Shown: piece after piece, positions 16,481-24,681 of the stretch
Numbering within the stretch: position 1 is the stretch's first letter
Layout: each line of letters begins with the position of its first letter
Assembly: GCA_016706225.1 (NCBI GenBank)
Contig: JADJKB010000002.1
Coordinates: forward strand, 124,001 to 188,000
From: Myxococcales bacterium
GTDB lineage: Bacteria; Myxococcota_A; Polyangia; Polyangiales; Polyangiaceae
Length of the DNA: 64,000 nt
Direction: 5' to 3'
Position numbers and translations under genes: made by a program
The notes under the pieces: model-generated
What the model saw: the letters and a program-made list of their open reading frames with translations, nothing else
Database searches by the model: none
Told to the model about the DNA's origin: nothing

Positions 16481-17253
16481 CCCGGCGTGGCAGCGAGCTC
16501 GGCGGTGCTGCTCGTTTGGTAGTGTGAGCCAGTTCGGGCGGTGAAGCTGACCTTCCCGCTGAACCCCGTGGGCCCGATGTGCAGGTAGTTCGTTGGAGTG
16601 TCGTCGTAGGTGCTCCACCTCGCGACGCTCCCGCGCGCTCCGCCAAACTCCAGCGCGACCTGCGACGGCCTCACGGAGTTGGAGGGTTTGCTCTCGTGGA
16701 CCTCGGCTCGCACCGCGACGAACGGGTCGGCGGGCGCGCCCGTCAGCGTGCCGACGAAGCCCAGGTTTGCGACGTACTTGACCGACATCGAGTAGTGCTT
16801 GCCGGGTTCGAGGAGCTGTGGCCCGGTGTACTCGGCCAGGTGATAGACGACGCAGCCGAAGCTGCTGTGTTTGCCCGTGGTCGTATCGACCTCGACCGCG
16901 GCACTGGCGGCGAGCTCGGGCCCCGCCACGGTCCCTGGCAGGAGCTCGACGAATGCGGCTTGCCCGACCCACAGGGACTGCGTGAACTCCGTGTCGTTGT
17001 GGAAGGTGACGAGCGCCGGACCGCGACCCGCTTCGGTCTCGGCAACGAACGAAGCGACCATCACCTCTGGGTCGTCGGTTGCCGTAGCCCCCGTCCCACG
17101 GCTGCTCGCGCCGCCGCTTGCACCCCCGGCGCCGCCGACCACGACCATGCCCCCGGCGCCGCCAGTGACCACCGAAGGCGCCTCCTGTGCCGGGTCGGAC
17201 CCACACGCGGTGATCCCGAGCGCAATCGCGAAGGTGCTGAATTTCCAGGACAG
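16411..17253 (-). CDS. Lipoprotein of unknown function with Gly-rich linker
   Basis: A predicted lipoprotein of about 280 residues. The signal sequence reads K-F-S-T-F-A-I-A-L-G-I-T-A-C with a lipobox, then a linker rich in Gly-Gly-Ala typical of myxobacterial surface lipoproteins, and a soluble beta-rich domain ending TYIV-like (GYTIVIAEQPVKGATATLTL). No ATG, GTG or TTG in frame precedes the signal peptide after the upstream gene's stop; the nearest possibility is CTG at 17253. An out-of-frame ATG at 17263 would give MQRAVL joined to the same signal if one base were removed. So the start is unusual or the sequence has an indel here. Confidence 0.62.
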   Translation of the reverse strand: MSWKFSTFAIALGITACGSDPAQEAPSVVTGGAGGMVVVGGAGGASGGASSRGTGATATDDPEVMVASFVAETEAGRGPALVTFHNDTEFTQSLWVGQAAFVELLPGTVAGPELAASAAVEVDTTTGKHSSFGCVVYHLAEYTGPQLLEPGKHYSMSVKYVANLGFVGTLTGAPADPFVAVRAEVHESKPSNSVRPSQVALEFGGARGSVARWSTYDDTPTNYLHIGPTGFSGKVSFTARTGSHYQTSSTAELAATPGYTIVIAEQPVKGATATLTLERQ

Positions 17254-17294
17254 CGCGCTGCATGAAGCTGCGCGTCCCTCGGCGGTTTCCGCGC

Positions 17295-19949
17295 TCAGGG
17301 CTTCACTCCGATCGTGTCGAACGGGATCTTCTCGAAGCCCGGGATGCCAAAGGCGGGTGAGCTCGGTAGGAGCTCGAGGTTCAGATTCGCCTCGTCGACG
17401 AACAGTGGATCGATGTCCTCGAGGTTGTCCGCGTTCTTCGCATAGGCGGCGAAGGTCTGGGCTGACGCGTTCGCCCACTTGCCGTTGGCAAAACCCACGT
17501 TGCGCGAGAGCTGCGAGCCTTCGGGCAAGAGCCAGTGTGAGGGCGGCGAGCTGATGGCCGCCCAGTCGTTGGGGATGGCGGCGCACTCCGGCCAGCGGGA
17601 GGCCCAGGGCTCCTTCTGGTAACCCACGGCGTTCAGCTTCTCGAGCAAGTTCCAGCTGTCTCCCGGGGTGTTGTTGGGCTCACCGTTGGGTAGCCAGGTG
17701 GTGCAGCGGCTGTCGGCTGTCAGCGCGCCGCCGCACTTGGCCATGATGTTGTTGATCAGCAGGTCGTCCCGCCCGCCACCGTGCTGAATGCCGTAGCCGG
17801 AGATCTTGTAGAGCACGTTGCCCTCGACCCGAACGCCGCTGAGGCAGTCGTCGAGATAGATGCCCTGGACTCCGTAGCCCTCGAACCAGGTGCTCAGATC
17901 GTGGATGAAGTTGTGGCGGATCACGTTGCCGCGCGCGCCCCAGTCGCGGCCAGCGTAGATGGCGCCGGCGTCGCTCGAGAACTGGCACACGTGATGGATG
18001 TGGTTGCGCTCGATCTGGTGCTCGTTGCCGCCGTAGAGGATCGCCGAGTGCGGCAGCTCGTGAATCGTGTTGTTGCGCGCGGCGTTGCCGTCGCCGTCCA
18101 GGCGAACCGCTGGGCGGTAGGTCCACTCCCAGCGGGAAAGCCCGTGGAAATGCGAGTTTTCCACGGAGTTTTTGCCCTGGGTCAGCGACGGCCGGTCGCC
18201 GCCGGAGACGGAGAACCCGCCATTGCCGGTGCCGTACACGTTGCACGAGCGGACGAGCTGCTCAGTGCCGGAGATCGAGCCGGCGTTGGTGCCGGCGTTG
18301 CGCAGCGTGAGCCCCACCAGTTGATTGTGGGAGCCTGCGTTCACCCGCACCAGCTCACTCCGCCCGGCCTCCAGCGTGAAGTCCCGCAGCTCCACGAAGG
18401 TCGCGCTGTCCAGGCTCATGAGCGGCGCTTCGAGCAGCGACACCACGACCTCGGCGGACGAGAAGTTGTCTGGCGGCCAGAGATAGAGTGAGCCCGTGTT
18501 GCGATCGACCCAGTACTCGCCGGGGACGCTCAGCTCTTCGGGCATGTTGTACGCGTAGTAGGGCTGGCCTGCCGCGACGCCGTAGCCCGGTGAATCTCCG
18601 AGCGTGACCGTCTGGGTCGCCAGATCGATCTTTGCCGTCGGCACGTGACAGTCCGCCCAGGCGTACTTCCAGAAACCGTGAAACCACACCTCGGTGGGAT
18701 CGGCCCAGCGTTTCGGGCGATCACCGGTGTAACGCCAGACGGTGCTCGAGATTGCCTCGTTGATGCTCGCGAAGCCGTGGTTGACGGCGTCCGGATTTTG
18801 AAACGACACGTCGCCCGAGGCGCCGGCGGAGGGGTTCATCTGGCCGAGGGTCTGATCGTAGTGCGACCACCAGGGATGGGTGTCGCTCGGATACCCCGAG
18901 GTATCGGTGGTGAGGAACCAGGCCGTGTAGGTGTTGTTCTGGTAGTCCCAGGTCAGGCGATAGAGCTGATACTGCAGGCCGCCGACCAGCCCCTGTCGTG
19001 TGAAGGCCGACACTCCGTCCTTGGTGCCGCTCTTCACGTAGTGACCGGTCACGTCCGGGCTCGGTTTGCCGAACACGTCGACGGCGTTCGCTTGTTCGAG
19101 ATCGGTCTGCACGTCGTTTTGTCCGGCGTCCGGCCAGCGCGCGAGGGTCATGGGTGCGCCGTCGACGAACAGCTCGAGCGGGCCCTTCGACGCTCCGGCG
19201 CAGAACCCTCGCCGGGCGAGCGCGCCGTAGTTGGTGACTCCCACGGATGGGAGCGGCAGCTCGAGCACCTTGGCCTGAGCCGGCGCATCGAGGCGCGCGA
19301 AGATCGGTGAGCTCGAGCTGATCGGCTTGAACGCACTCGGCGCGATGCTCGCGCCGCCCACCAAGCGCGCGCGCTCTCCCGGATAACCACGCCAGACCAC
19401 CGGCTTGCCGTCGCTGCCTGACTCCTTCGCGCCAAGTGTGAGCGTGCCGCTCGCGGTGTACACGCCTTCCCGCAACCAGACCACGATGCCGCCGCTCTTC
19501 AGCCCGGCCGCCACCCGCTCCGTGACCTTTTGTTTCGCGCGGTCGAGCGTCTCGAACGGCGCCGCGAGGGTGCCCGCAGCAGAGTCGTTGCCGCCGGGAC
19601 TGACGGCGATCTCCTCGCCATAGGTCGTGCACTCACAGGCTGACCAACCACTGCCATCGCTTGCGCAGCGGCGTGAGCCGATGCCGGAACACGGCTCACA
19701 CGTCTCGGTCGAGCTCGGCTCACACGCGCTCGCGCCCGCGCCGCCGCCCGTCCCCGCGCCACCGCCGGCGGCAGACCCCGCAGCGCCTGCTGCGCCTCCC
19801 GCTCCGCCAATTCCGCCGCCGCCCGAGGCGCCACCATTGCTCGGATTCGCGTCGTCAGAAGAACCGCAAGCGCAGCCGCTCGAAACCAGCAGCATGAAGC
19901 ACAGCGCAACGCGCGACACGGTGTTGTTGAGTGTGCGCAGCATGGGCAA
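17295..19949 (-). CDS. Lipoprotein with right-handed parallel beta-helix domain
   Basis: An 884-residue lipoprotein: signal peptide with VSSGCAC lipobox (Cys26), Gly/Ala/Ser-rich linker (about 38-72), a short Cys-rich patch (CEPSSTETCEPCSG, about 76-105), then a long beta-helix domain. The opening ISPGGNDSAAGT-type motif (AVSPGGNDSAAGTLAAPF) is the usual entrance of DUF1565/pectate-lyase-like helices, and repeated N-x-I/V rungs follow (VRNN, IERNHIHH, IRHNFIHDL, VEGNVLYKI, LINNIM). Such proteins usually bind or cleave polysaccharides. No catalytic triad can be assigned. It lies 42 bp upstream of the previous lipoprotein gene on the same strand. Confidence 0.85.
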   Translation of the reverse strand: MPMLRTLNNTVSRVALCFMLLVSSGCACGSSDDANPSNGGASGGGGIGGAGGAAGAAGSAAGGGAGTGGGAGASACEPSSTETCEPCSGIGSRRCASDGSGWSACECTTYGEEIAVSPGGNDSAAGTLAAPFETLDRAKQKVTERVAAGLKSGGIVVWLREGVYTASGTLTLGAKESGSDGKPVVWRGYPGERARLVGGASIAPSAFKPISSSSPIFARLDAPAQAKVLELPLPSVGVTNYGALARRGFCAGASKGPLELFVDGAPMTLARWPDAGQNDVQTDLEQANAVDVFGKPSPDVTGHYVKSGTKDGVSAFTRQGLVGGLQYQLYRLTWDYQNNTYTAWFLTTDTSGYPSDTHPWWSHYDQTLGQMNPSAGASGDVSFQNPDAVNHGFASINEAISSTVWRYTGDRPKRWADPTEVWFHGFWKYAWADCHVPTAKIDLATQTVTLGDSPGYGVAAGQPYYAYNMPEELSVPGEYWVDRNTGSLYLWPPDNFSSAEVVVSLLEAPLMSLDSATFVELRDFTLEAGRSELVRVNAGSHNQLVGLTLRNAGTNAGSISGTEQLVRSCNVYGTGNGGFSVSGGDRPSLTQGKNSVENSHFHGLSRWEWTYRPAVRLDGDGNAARNNTIHELPHSAILYGGNEHQIERNHIHHVCQFSSDAGAIYAGRDWGARGNVIRHNFIHDLSTWFEGYGVQGIYLDDCLSGVRVEGNVLYKISGYGIQHGGGRDDLLINNIMAKCGGALTADSRCTTWLPNGEPNNTPGDSWNLLEKLNAVGYQKEPWASRWPECAAIPNDWAAISSPPSHWLLPEGSQLSRNVGFANGKWANASAQTFAAYAKNADNLEDIDPLFVDEANLNLELLPSSPAFGIPGFEKIPFDTIGVKP

Positions 19950-20009
19950 CGACCTCCAGCCGATTGTGGCCGAGGTCGCGCCGAAGTGCGAGCGCAGCTC
20001 GTGCGCGGG

Positions 20010-20495
20010 TCACTTCTCTTTGGTCGGCGCCGGCGGGTATTTCTCTTTGGTCGGTGCCGGCAGAGCTTCTTTGGTTGGAGACGTCTTGAGCTCCTTGGTG
20101 GGCGCCGCGATCTCCTTGGCGGGCGGCGCGATCTCCTTGGCAGGCGGCGCGATCTCCTTGGCGGGTGCCGCGATCTTGCTGGGCGTGCCCGCGAGGTTCG
20201 CTTCCTTGGCAGGGGACGCCACGAGGCCCTTGCTCGGCGTGCCCGGGGCCACTGCGGTTCCCCGCTCCGCGCCGGCGCGATCACGGCTTGGATCCGCAGC
20301 TCCGCCTGCGGGGGACTCACCCGGCTGTGCCCCCGCGGGCGCCTCACCCGGGGCTGCCGGCTGTGCCTGTCCTTGCGGGGACTCGGGCGCTGCTTGCGCG
20401 GCGACGTCGTCGGTCTTGCTGCCGAGCTTGCACCCACCGGCCGTTGCGCTGAGGGCGAAGGCGGCGGCGAGGAACTGTTCACGATTCAGCTTCAT
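20010..20495 (-). CDS. Small repeat-rich lipoprotein
   Basis: A 161-residue lipoprotein: MKLNREQFLAAAFALSATAGGC ends in a lipobox. The rest is low complexity, first Ala/Pro/Gly/Gln-rich, then a tail of seven-residue repeats (PAKEIAP and variants such as PTKELKT, PTKEALP, PTKEKYP) rich in Pro, Lys and Glu. This is probably an extended, unstructured periplasmic or surface tether. No family is recognised. It precedes the beta-helix lipoprotein by 60 bp on the same strand. The open frame extends upstream to 20600 but only the ATG at 20495 gives a signal peptide. Confidence 0.66.
   Translation of the reverse strand: MKLNREQFLAAAFALSATAGGCKLGSKTDDVAAQAAPESPQGQAQPAAPGEAPAGAQPGESPAGGAADPSRDRAGAERGTAVAPGTPSKGLVASPAKEANLAGTPSKIAAPAKEIAPPAKEIAPPAKEIAAPTKELKTSPTKEALPAPTKEKYPPAPTKEK
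20107..20169. repeat. Three 21-bp tandem repeats within the small lipoprotein gene
   Basis: Three head-to-tail copies of the unit GCGATCTCCTTGGCGGGCGGC, nearly identical, with further diverged copies on both sides. They encode the seven-residue PAKEIAP repeats. Such tracts can change copy number by slippage without breaking the frame. Confidence 0.75.
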
Positions 20496-20649
20496 GGTCT
20501 TGTCTCCTGCCGCGCCCAGCGGGCGGGGTCCCGAGTCGATCAAGGTACCGGGGCTCTTGGCCGTTGAATAGACCCGATGAAATTCGGAAAATTGCGGCAC
20601 TTCTCCTGCTGCCGCGCGGCGTTAGACTTCTCCGAGAACGGAGGAGCCC

Positions 20650-20937
20650 ATGTGCCGCAACATTCGCCCGCTCTTCAACTTCGAGCCGCCCACCACCGAA
20701 GAAGAGATCCGCGCCGCCGCGCTCCAGTACGTCCGTAAGGTGAGCGGCAGCACCCGACCGGCGAGTGCGAACCAGCGCGCGTTCGATCGCGCCATCGAAC
20801 GAGTCGCACACGCCACCACGGAGCTGCTCGAGAGCCTCGAGACTCACGCGCCCCCGAAGAACCGCGACGTCGAGCGGGACAAGGCACGAGCCCGCGCCGC
20901 GCGGCGACCGCGTTATGTCGAGGCACCGAAGGGTTAG
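20650..20937 (+). CDS. DUF2277 family protein
   Basis: A 95-residue protein that matches DUF2277 along its whole length: it starts MCRNIRPLFNFEPP, followed by TEEEIRAAALQYVRKVSG and a conserved LLESLETHAPPKNRDVE near the end. The family is small and soluble and has no established function; the first Cys and the Arg-rich tail are conserved features. A ribosome-binding sequence (gagaacggaggag) lies just upstream of the ATG. It ends with a 4-bp overlap of the convergent DUF938 gene. Confidence 0.92.
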   Translation: MCRNIRPLFNFEPPTTEEEIRAAALQYVRKVSGSTRPASANQRAFDRAIERVAHATTELLESLETHAPPKNRDVERDKARARAARRPRYVEAPKG

Positions 20938-21545
20938 CTCCGTGGGCTCGGCCCGCGGAAGATCAACATCAGGTTGTTGGCCGGCATCGACACGACTTCT
21001 TCGTGGCTGAAGCCGCACTCGGCCGCCGCGCGCACGACCTCCTCCAGATCGCGAACGCCCCAGCGAGGATCACGCCCACGCAGTGAGGCGTCGAAGTCCT
21101 CGTTGCTGGGCGCCGTGTGGGCGCCGTCTCTGCGATAGGGGCCGTACAAGACCAGTGCGCCGCCGGGACGGAGCACTCGCGCCGCCGTGGCCATCAGGCC
21201 GAGCGTCGCTTGCCAGGGTGAGATGTGGATCATGTTGATGCAGAGCACGACATCCGCGCTGTGTGCGGGGTGTGTGTTCGTCGTGACGTCCAGCTCGAGG
21301 GCGGGCAGGAGTTTTTCGGCGTGGGCCGCGCTGCGCCAGGCGTCGATGCTGGCGCGGCTCTCGGCGTCGAGGTCGGTCGGCTGCCAGCTAGCGACGGGGA
21401 GTTGGCTGGCGAAAAAACAGGCGTGCTCGCCGCTGCCCGCGGCGATCTCGAGCACGTGCGCGCCCGCAGGGACGAGCCGCGCGAGCACGGCCAGGATGGG
21501 GTCGCGATTTCGGGAGGTGGCGGGGGCGAAGCGGCGGGCGTCCAT
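20934..21545 (-). CDS. DUF938 SAM-dependent methyltransferase-like protein
   Basis: A 203-residue protein of the DUF938 (METTL26-like) family. It starts RFAPATSRNRDPIL, has the SAM-binding motif I HVLEIAAGSGEHACFFA (31-47), an acidic residue in the PTDLDAES loop, and the family's CINMIHISPW and LVLYGPYRRDG segments. The fold is that of class I methyltransferases, but the substrate of the family is not established. Stands alone, convergent with the DUF2277 gene and followed upstream by the broken hydrolase gene. Confidence 0.9.
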   Translation of the reverse strand: MDARRFAPATSRNRDPILAVLARLVPAGAHVLEIAAGSGEHACFFASQLPVASWQPTDLDAESRASIDAWRSAAHAEKLLPALELDVTTNTHPAHSADVVLCINMIHISPWQATLGLMATAARVLRPGGALVLYGPYRRDGAHTAPSNEDFDASLRGRDPRWGVRDLEEVVRAAAECGFSHEEVVSMPANNLMLIFRGPSPRS

Positions 21546-21575
21546 GGTTTCGCCAGGCTAGCGTGGACCCCTCAC

Positions 21576-22537
21576 TCATGGCGTTCCGGTGAACGCGAGC
21601 TCGCCCTTTTCGCTGGGCACGAAGGCAGAGTCGTCGCCGTTTGCCCAGGCGATGGCGCGCTTCATGCGCGGCTCGAGGTCCCGCGGGAAGGTGTGGCCGA
21701 CTTTGCCCATGCTCATGAACGCCACCGGGAAGCCGGCGCGCGCGAGCTTCTTCGCCTCACCCACCATGTACCACTTCATCATGTCGTGCTCCCCGGCGGC
21801 GAGCACCACTCGTTGCACTCCGGCCTGCCGCAGCTGGCTCGCCCGGGGGTGAACCTTCGCGCCGATGGCGATCACACTTCGCCAGTGTCCGTCACCGGTG
21901 TTCGCCAGATCGATGGCGCGGATCGCACCCAGAGAAAATCCGATCAGGGTGCGCGCGCCGCCGGCAGCGACGTGCTCGGGAAACTCGCTGGCGGCGCGGG
22001 CGATGCTCGCCTCGATGGCTGCGCCAAAACGTTTGTCGAAGGACCAGATCGAACCCCCGCCATCACAGCGCAGGTTGGCGCGCGGACACACCAGGAAGCC
22101 GTTTTCGGTGGTGGAGCTGGCAAAATGTGGGCACTCCCACTCGGGCTCGTCGCACATGCCGTGCAGCATCACGGCGGGGGACGCGGTGATGCGCTGGCAC
22201 GTCGCGCGGGATACACGAGCACGTTGGGTGTTCCCCGTTCGTCGTTCAAGTACACCGGTCCCGCCGGCAGCGGCGGGAGCTCGGGCGCCTTGGCCTCGGC
22301 CGCCGGGGCTTTCGCGCGGACGGTCGGCCGCGTGGCTCGCCGCGCCGCTGCTTCTTTCACCCCACCCGATGTCAGCGCGACGATGGCCACGCCGACCACG
22401 AGACACACTCCCGCACCCACGCGCCGACCGGCGCGCAAAGCTCTCTGCCACGAGTCCTCCGAGTCGCACGCGATGAACGGGCGTGCGTTGCCGGCTGACG
22501 CGCGGGGCACCAGCGGGTGCACCGAGCGCGTCAACAC
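21576..22537 (-). pseudogene. Membrane-anchored serine hydrolase broken by a one-base loss
   Basis: The upstream part (22537 down to about 22185) encodes an N-terminal region with one transmembrane helix (VCLVVGVAIVAL) and a Pro/Ala linker ending VYLNDERGTPNVLVYPARRAS. The downstream part in another frame encodes a hydrolase with AVMLHGMCDEPEW (oxyanion loop), LIGFSLGAIRAID (GxSxG nucleophile) and VVLAAGEHDMMKWY. One extra C in the run of five at 22176-22180 on the minus strand would fuse the two as RPPAVMLHG. As read, neither part can make the whole enzyme. It is either a recent pseudogene or an indel error in a homopolymer. Confidence 0.7.
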
Positions 22538-22655
22538 CCGGTCATCGCCGGCGGACGCGGGAATGTGACGCGCTCATTGTCGCGAGGACCCGAGGCCGCA
22601 CGAGAAGTCCGCATGCCGTCGGACCAGAAATCCCGTAGCCTTCGGCCCGGGAGGC

Positions 22656-24338
22656 ATGAACATGCGCGGGAAGACGGCTGGATTGTTCGGGGTGGGATGT
22701 TTCTTCGTCGCCGGGCTCGCTTCGGCCACGACCTACAAGGTCGGTCCGACCCAGCAATACAAACAGCTGAGCGCGGTGGCCGGGCTGCTCGCTCCGGGTG
22801 ATCTCGTCGAGGTCGATGGCAACGCGACCTACACGGGCGGTGTCGTCTTCGCGAAGGCGGGGACCGCCGCCAAGAAGATCACGATCCGCGGTCTACGCGT
22901 GAACGGCAAACGGCCGGTCATCAGCGGCGCCACCAACACCATCGAAGCGCAAGGGGACCACTACGTGTTCGAGGGGCTCGAGCTCACGGCCGGCTCCTTC
23001 CGCTGTTTTTATCACCACGCCGACGACATTGCACTGCGCGACTCGGTGATCCACGACTGCCCCAAACACGGGCTGCTCGGAGCCGACTCGGACTCCGGAA
23101 CCCTGCTGCTCGAGTACGTCGAGGTCTACAAGTGCGGCGGCGGCACCTTCGATCATCAGATTTACATGGCCACCGACGAGACCGCGCACCCGAAGAGCGT
23201 GTTTCGCATGCAGCACTGTTACGTGCACGACGCGAACGGTGGCAACAACGTGAAGTCTCGGGCCGAGCGCAACGAGATCTATTACAACTGGATCCAGGGC
23301 GCCGTTTACCACGAGCTCGAGCTGATCGGTCCGGACGGGCAGACCGAGTCGTTGGCGCGTGAAGACTCCGACGTGGTCGGCAATGTGTTGATCAAGGGAG
23401 CCACCACGTTCGTGGCGCGCTTCGGCGGCGACGGCACCGGACAGACCTTTGGTCGTTACCGCTTCGTGAGCAACACGGTGATCACACAACCAGGCGGCAG
23501 CGCGGTTTTTCGGCTGTTCGACGGCATCGAGAGCGTCGAGATGCACAACAACGTGTTCTGGGCCACCGGCGCCGGCACGGTGAACCTGGTGCGCATGGTC
23601 GAGGCCAACTGGAAGAGTGGCAGCGCGGTGATTGCCGGCAGCAACAACTGGTACAAGACCGGCTCGACCAACGCCCCGGCACAATGGACCGGCAGCTTGA
23701 ACGGCGCTGATCCCGGCTTCGTGAACGCGGCGACCCTCGATGTGCACTTGCTCGCGTCGAGTCCGCTCGTCGACAAGGGCGCGCCGAATACCGTGAGCCC
23801 CGTGGGGTACCCGTTCGTGTCGCCGATCGGGGCGGCGTTCCATCCGCCGCTGCACACGGTCGAAGCGGTGGGTACGGCGCAGGCGCGTCCGACCGTCGGG
23901 ACCATCGACATCGGCGCTTACGAGTACGGAACGGCCACTGGGGGCAGCGGCGGCACCGGTGGTGCAGGAGGTTCGGGAGGCACTGCCGCCGGGGGTACCG
24001 GCGCGGGTGGCGCACCGAGCGGCGGTGGTGCTTCGAGCGGTGGCGCGGCGGGCACTGCAGCGGGCGGGGTGAGCGGCGCGGGCGTGGGTGGGGTTGCCGG
24101 CGCGGGCGGAGCTTCGAGTGGTGGCGCTTCGAGCGGTGGGGCTTCGAGCGGTGGTGCTTCGAGCGGCGGCACGTCCTCCGGGACCGGTGGCAAGAAGTCG
24201 GACAGCTCGAGCGACGATGGCGGGTGCGGCTGTCGCGTCGGCGCCCGACCGACGGGGTTTGCACTCGCGGGGTTGTTCGGGGCGCTCGCCCTCGGCGCCC
24301 TCCGCCGACGCCGCCGACCGCCCACAAAGCGCGGCTAA
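22656..24338 (+). CDS. Secreted beta-helix protein with MYXO-CTERM-type tail
   Basis: A 560-residue secreted protein. It has a signal peptide ending near ASA-TTYKVGP, a right-handed parallel beta-helix (about 25-425; opening ISPGGNDS-like KVGPTQQYKQL, rungs such as IRGLRV, LRDSVIHDC, VVGNVLIKG, MHNNVFWAT), a Gly/Ser/Ala linker with ASSGG repeats, then DDGGCGC, a hydrophobic helix (FALAGLFGALALGAL) and a run of arginines. The last three parts are the MYXO-CTERM sorting signal used by myxobacteria to anchor proteins at the cell surface. The likely role is polysaccharide binding or cleavage outside the cell. The first or second ATG could be the start. Confidence 0.86.
   Translation: MNMRGKTAGLFGVGCFFVAGLASATTYKVGPTQQYKQLSAVAGLLAPGDLVEVDGNATYTGGVVFAKAGTAAKKITIRGLRVNGKRPVISGATNTIEAQGDHYVFEGLELTAGSFRCFYHHADDIALRDSVIHDCPKHGLLGADSDSGTLLLEYVEVYKCGGGTFDHQIYMATDETAHPKSVFRMQHCYVHDANGGNNVKSRAERNEIYYNWIQGAVYHELELIGPDGQTESLAREDSDVVGNVLIKGATTFVARFGGDGTGQTFGRYRFVSNTVITQPGGSAVFRLFDGIESVEMHNNVFWATGAGTVNLVRMVEANWKSGSAVIAGSNNWYKTGSTNAPAQWTGSLNGADPGFVNAATLDVHLLASSPLVDKGAPNTVSPVGYPFVSPIGAAFHPPLHTVEAVGTAQARPTVGTIDIGAYEYGTATGGSGGTGGAGGSGGTAAGGTGAGGAPSGGGASSGGAAGTAAGGVSGAGVGGVAGAGGASSGGASSGGASSGGASSGGTSSGTGGKKSDSSSDDGGCGCRVGARPTGFALAGLFGALALGALRRRRRPPTKRG
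24111..24170 (+). repeat. Four 15-bp tandem repeats encoding ASSGG
   Basis: Four consecutive copies of GCTTCGAGCGGTGGN within the linker of the beta-helix protein. They encode ASSGG units of a flexible surface linker. Confidence 0.8.
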
Positions 24339-24408
24339 TCACCGACAATCGCCGGCGAGTTGCGCGGACTCGGGGCTTTGGCTAGTGTCCGCGCCCCCTT
24401 CCAAGGAG

Positions 24409-24418
24409 CTAGATCTAG
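24409..24418 (+). promoter_or_regulatory. Palindrome CTAGATCTAG between the rpoZ ribosome-binding site and start
   Basis: A perfect, AT-leaning 10-bp palindrome immediately before the rpoZ ATG, containing the rare tetranucleotide CTAG twice. It could be an operator or an mRNA structure that tunes rpoZ translation, or simply chance. Confidence 0.25.
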
Positions 24419-24664
24419 ATGGCACGCGTCACTGTCGAGGATTGCCTGGAGCAAGAAGAGAACCGCTTCGCCCTGGTGGTGCTCGCGGCCACGCGCTGTC
24501 GTCAGCTGATGAAGGGTGCTCCGCAGCTGGTCAACGCCAAGAACAAGCCGGCGGTCGTCAGCCTGCGCGAGATCGCCAAGGGCCGCGTGCGTTTCCACCG
24601 CACCGCCGACGACGTCGTGCGCGAGTACATCGCGGAGTGCATCGCGACCGATCGCACACTCTGA
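24419..24664 (+). CDS. rpoZ: RNA polymerase omega subunit
   Basis: An 81-residue omega subunit, which helps assemble and stabilise the beta-prime subunit. The family core is clear: MARVTVEDCLEQEENRFALVVLAATRCRQL, then AVVSLREIAKGRV. A good ribosome-binding sequence (AAGGAG, 24403-24408) precedes the ATG. Between it and the start lies a perfect 10-bp palindrome, CTAGATCTAG (24409-24418). It is followed 17 bp later by a methyltransferase gene in the same direction. The usual gmk neighbour is not present here. Confidence 0.93.
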   Translation: MARVTVEDCLEQEENRFALVVLAATRCRQLMKGAPQLVNAKNKPAVVSLREIAKGRVRFHRTADDVVREYIAECIATDRTL

Positions 24665-24681
24665 TCGGGTGAGCTGCTCTG

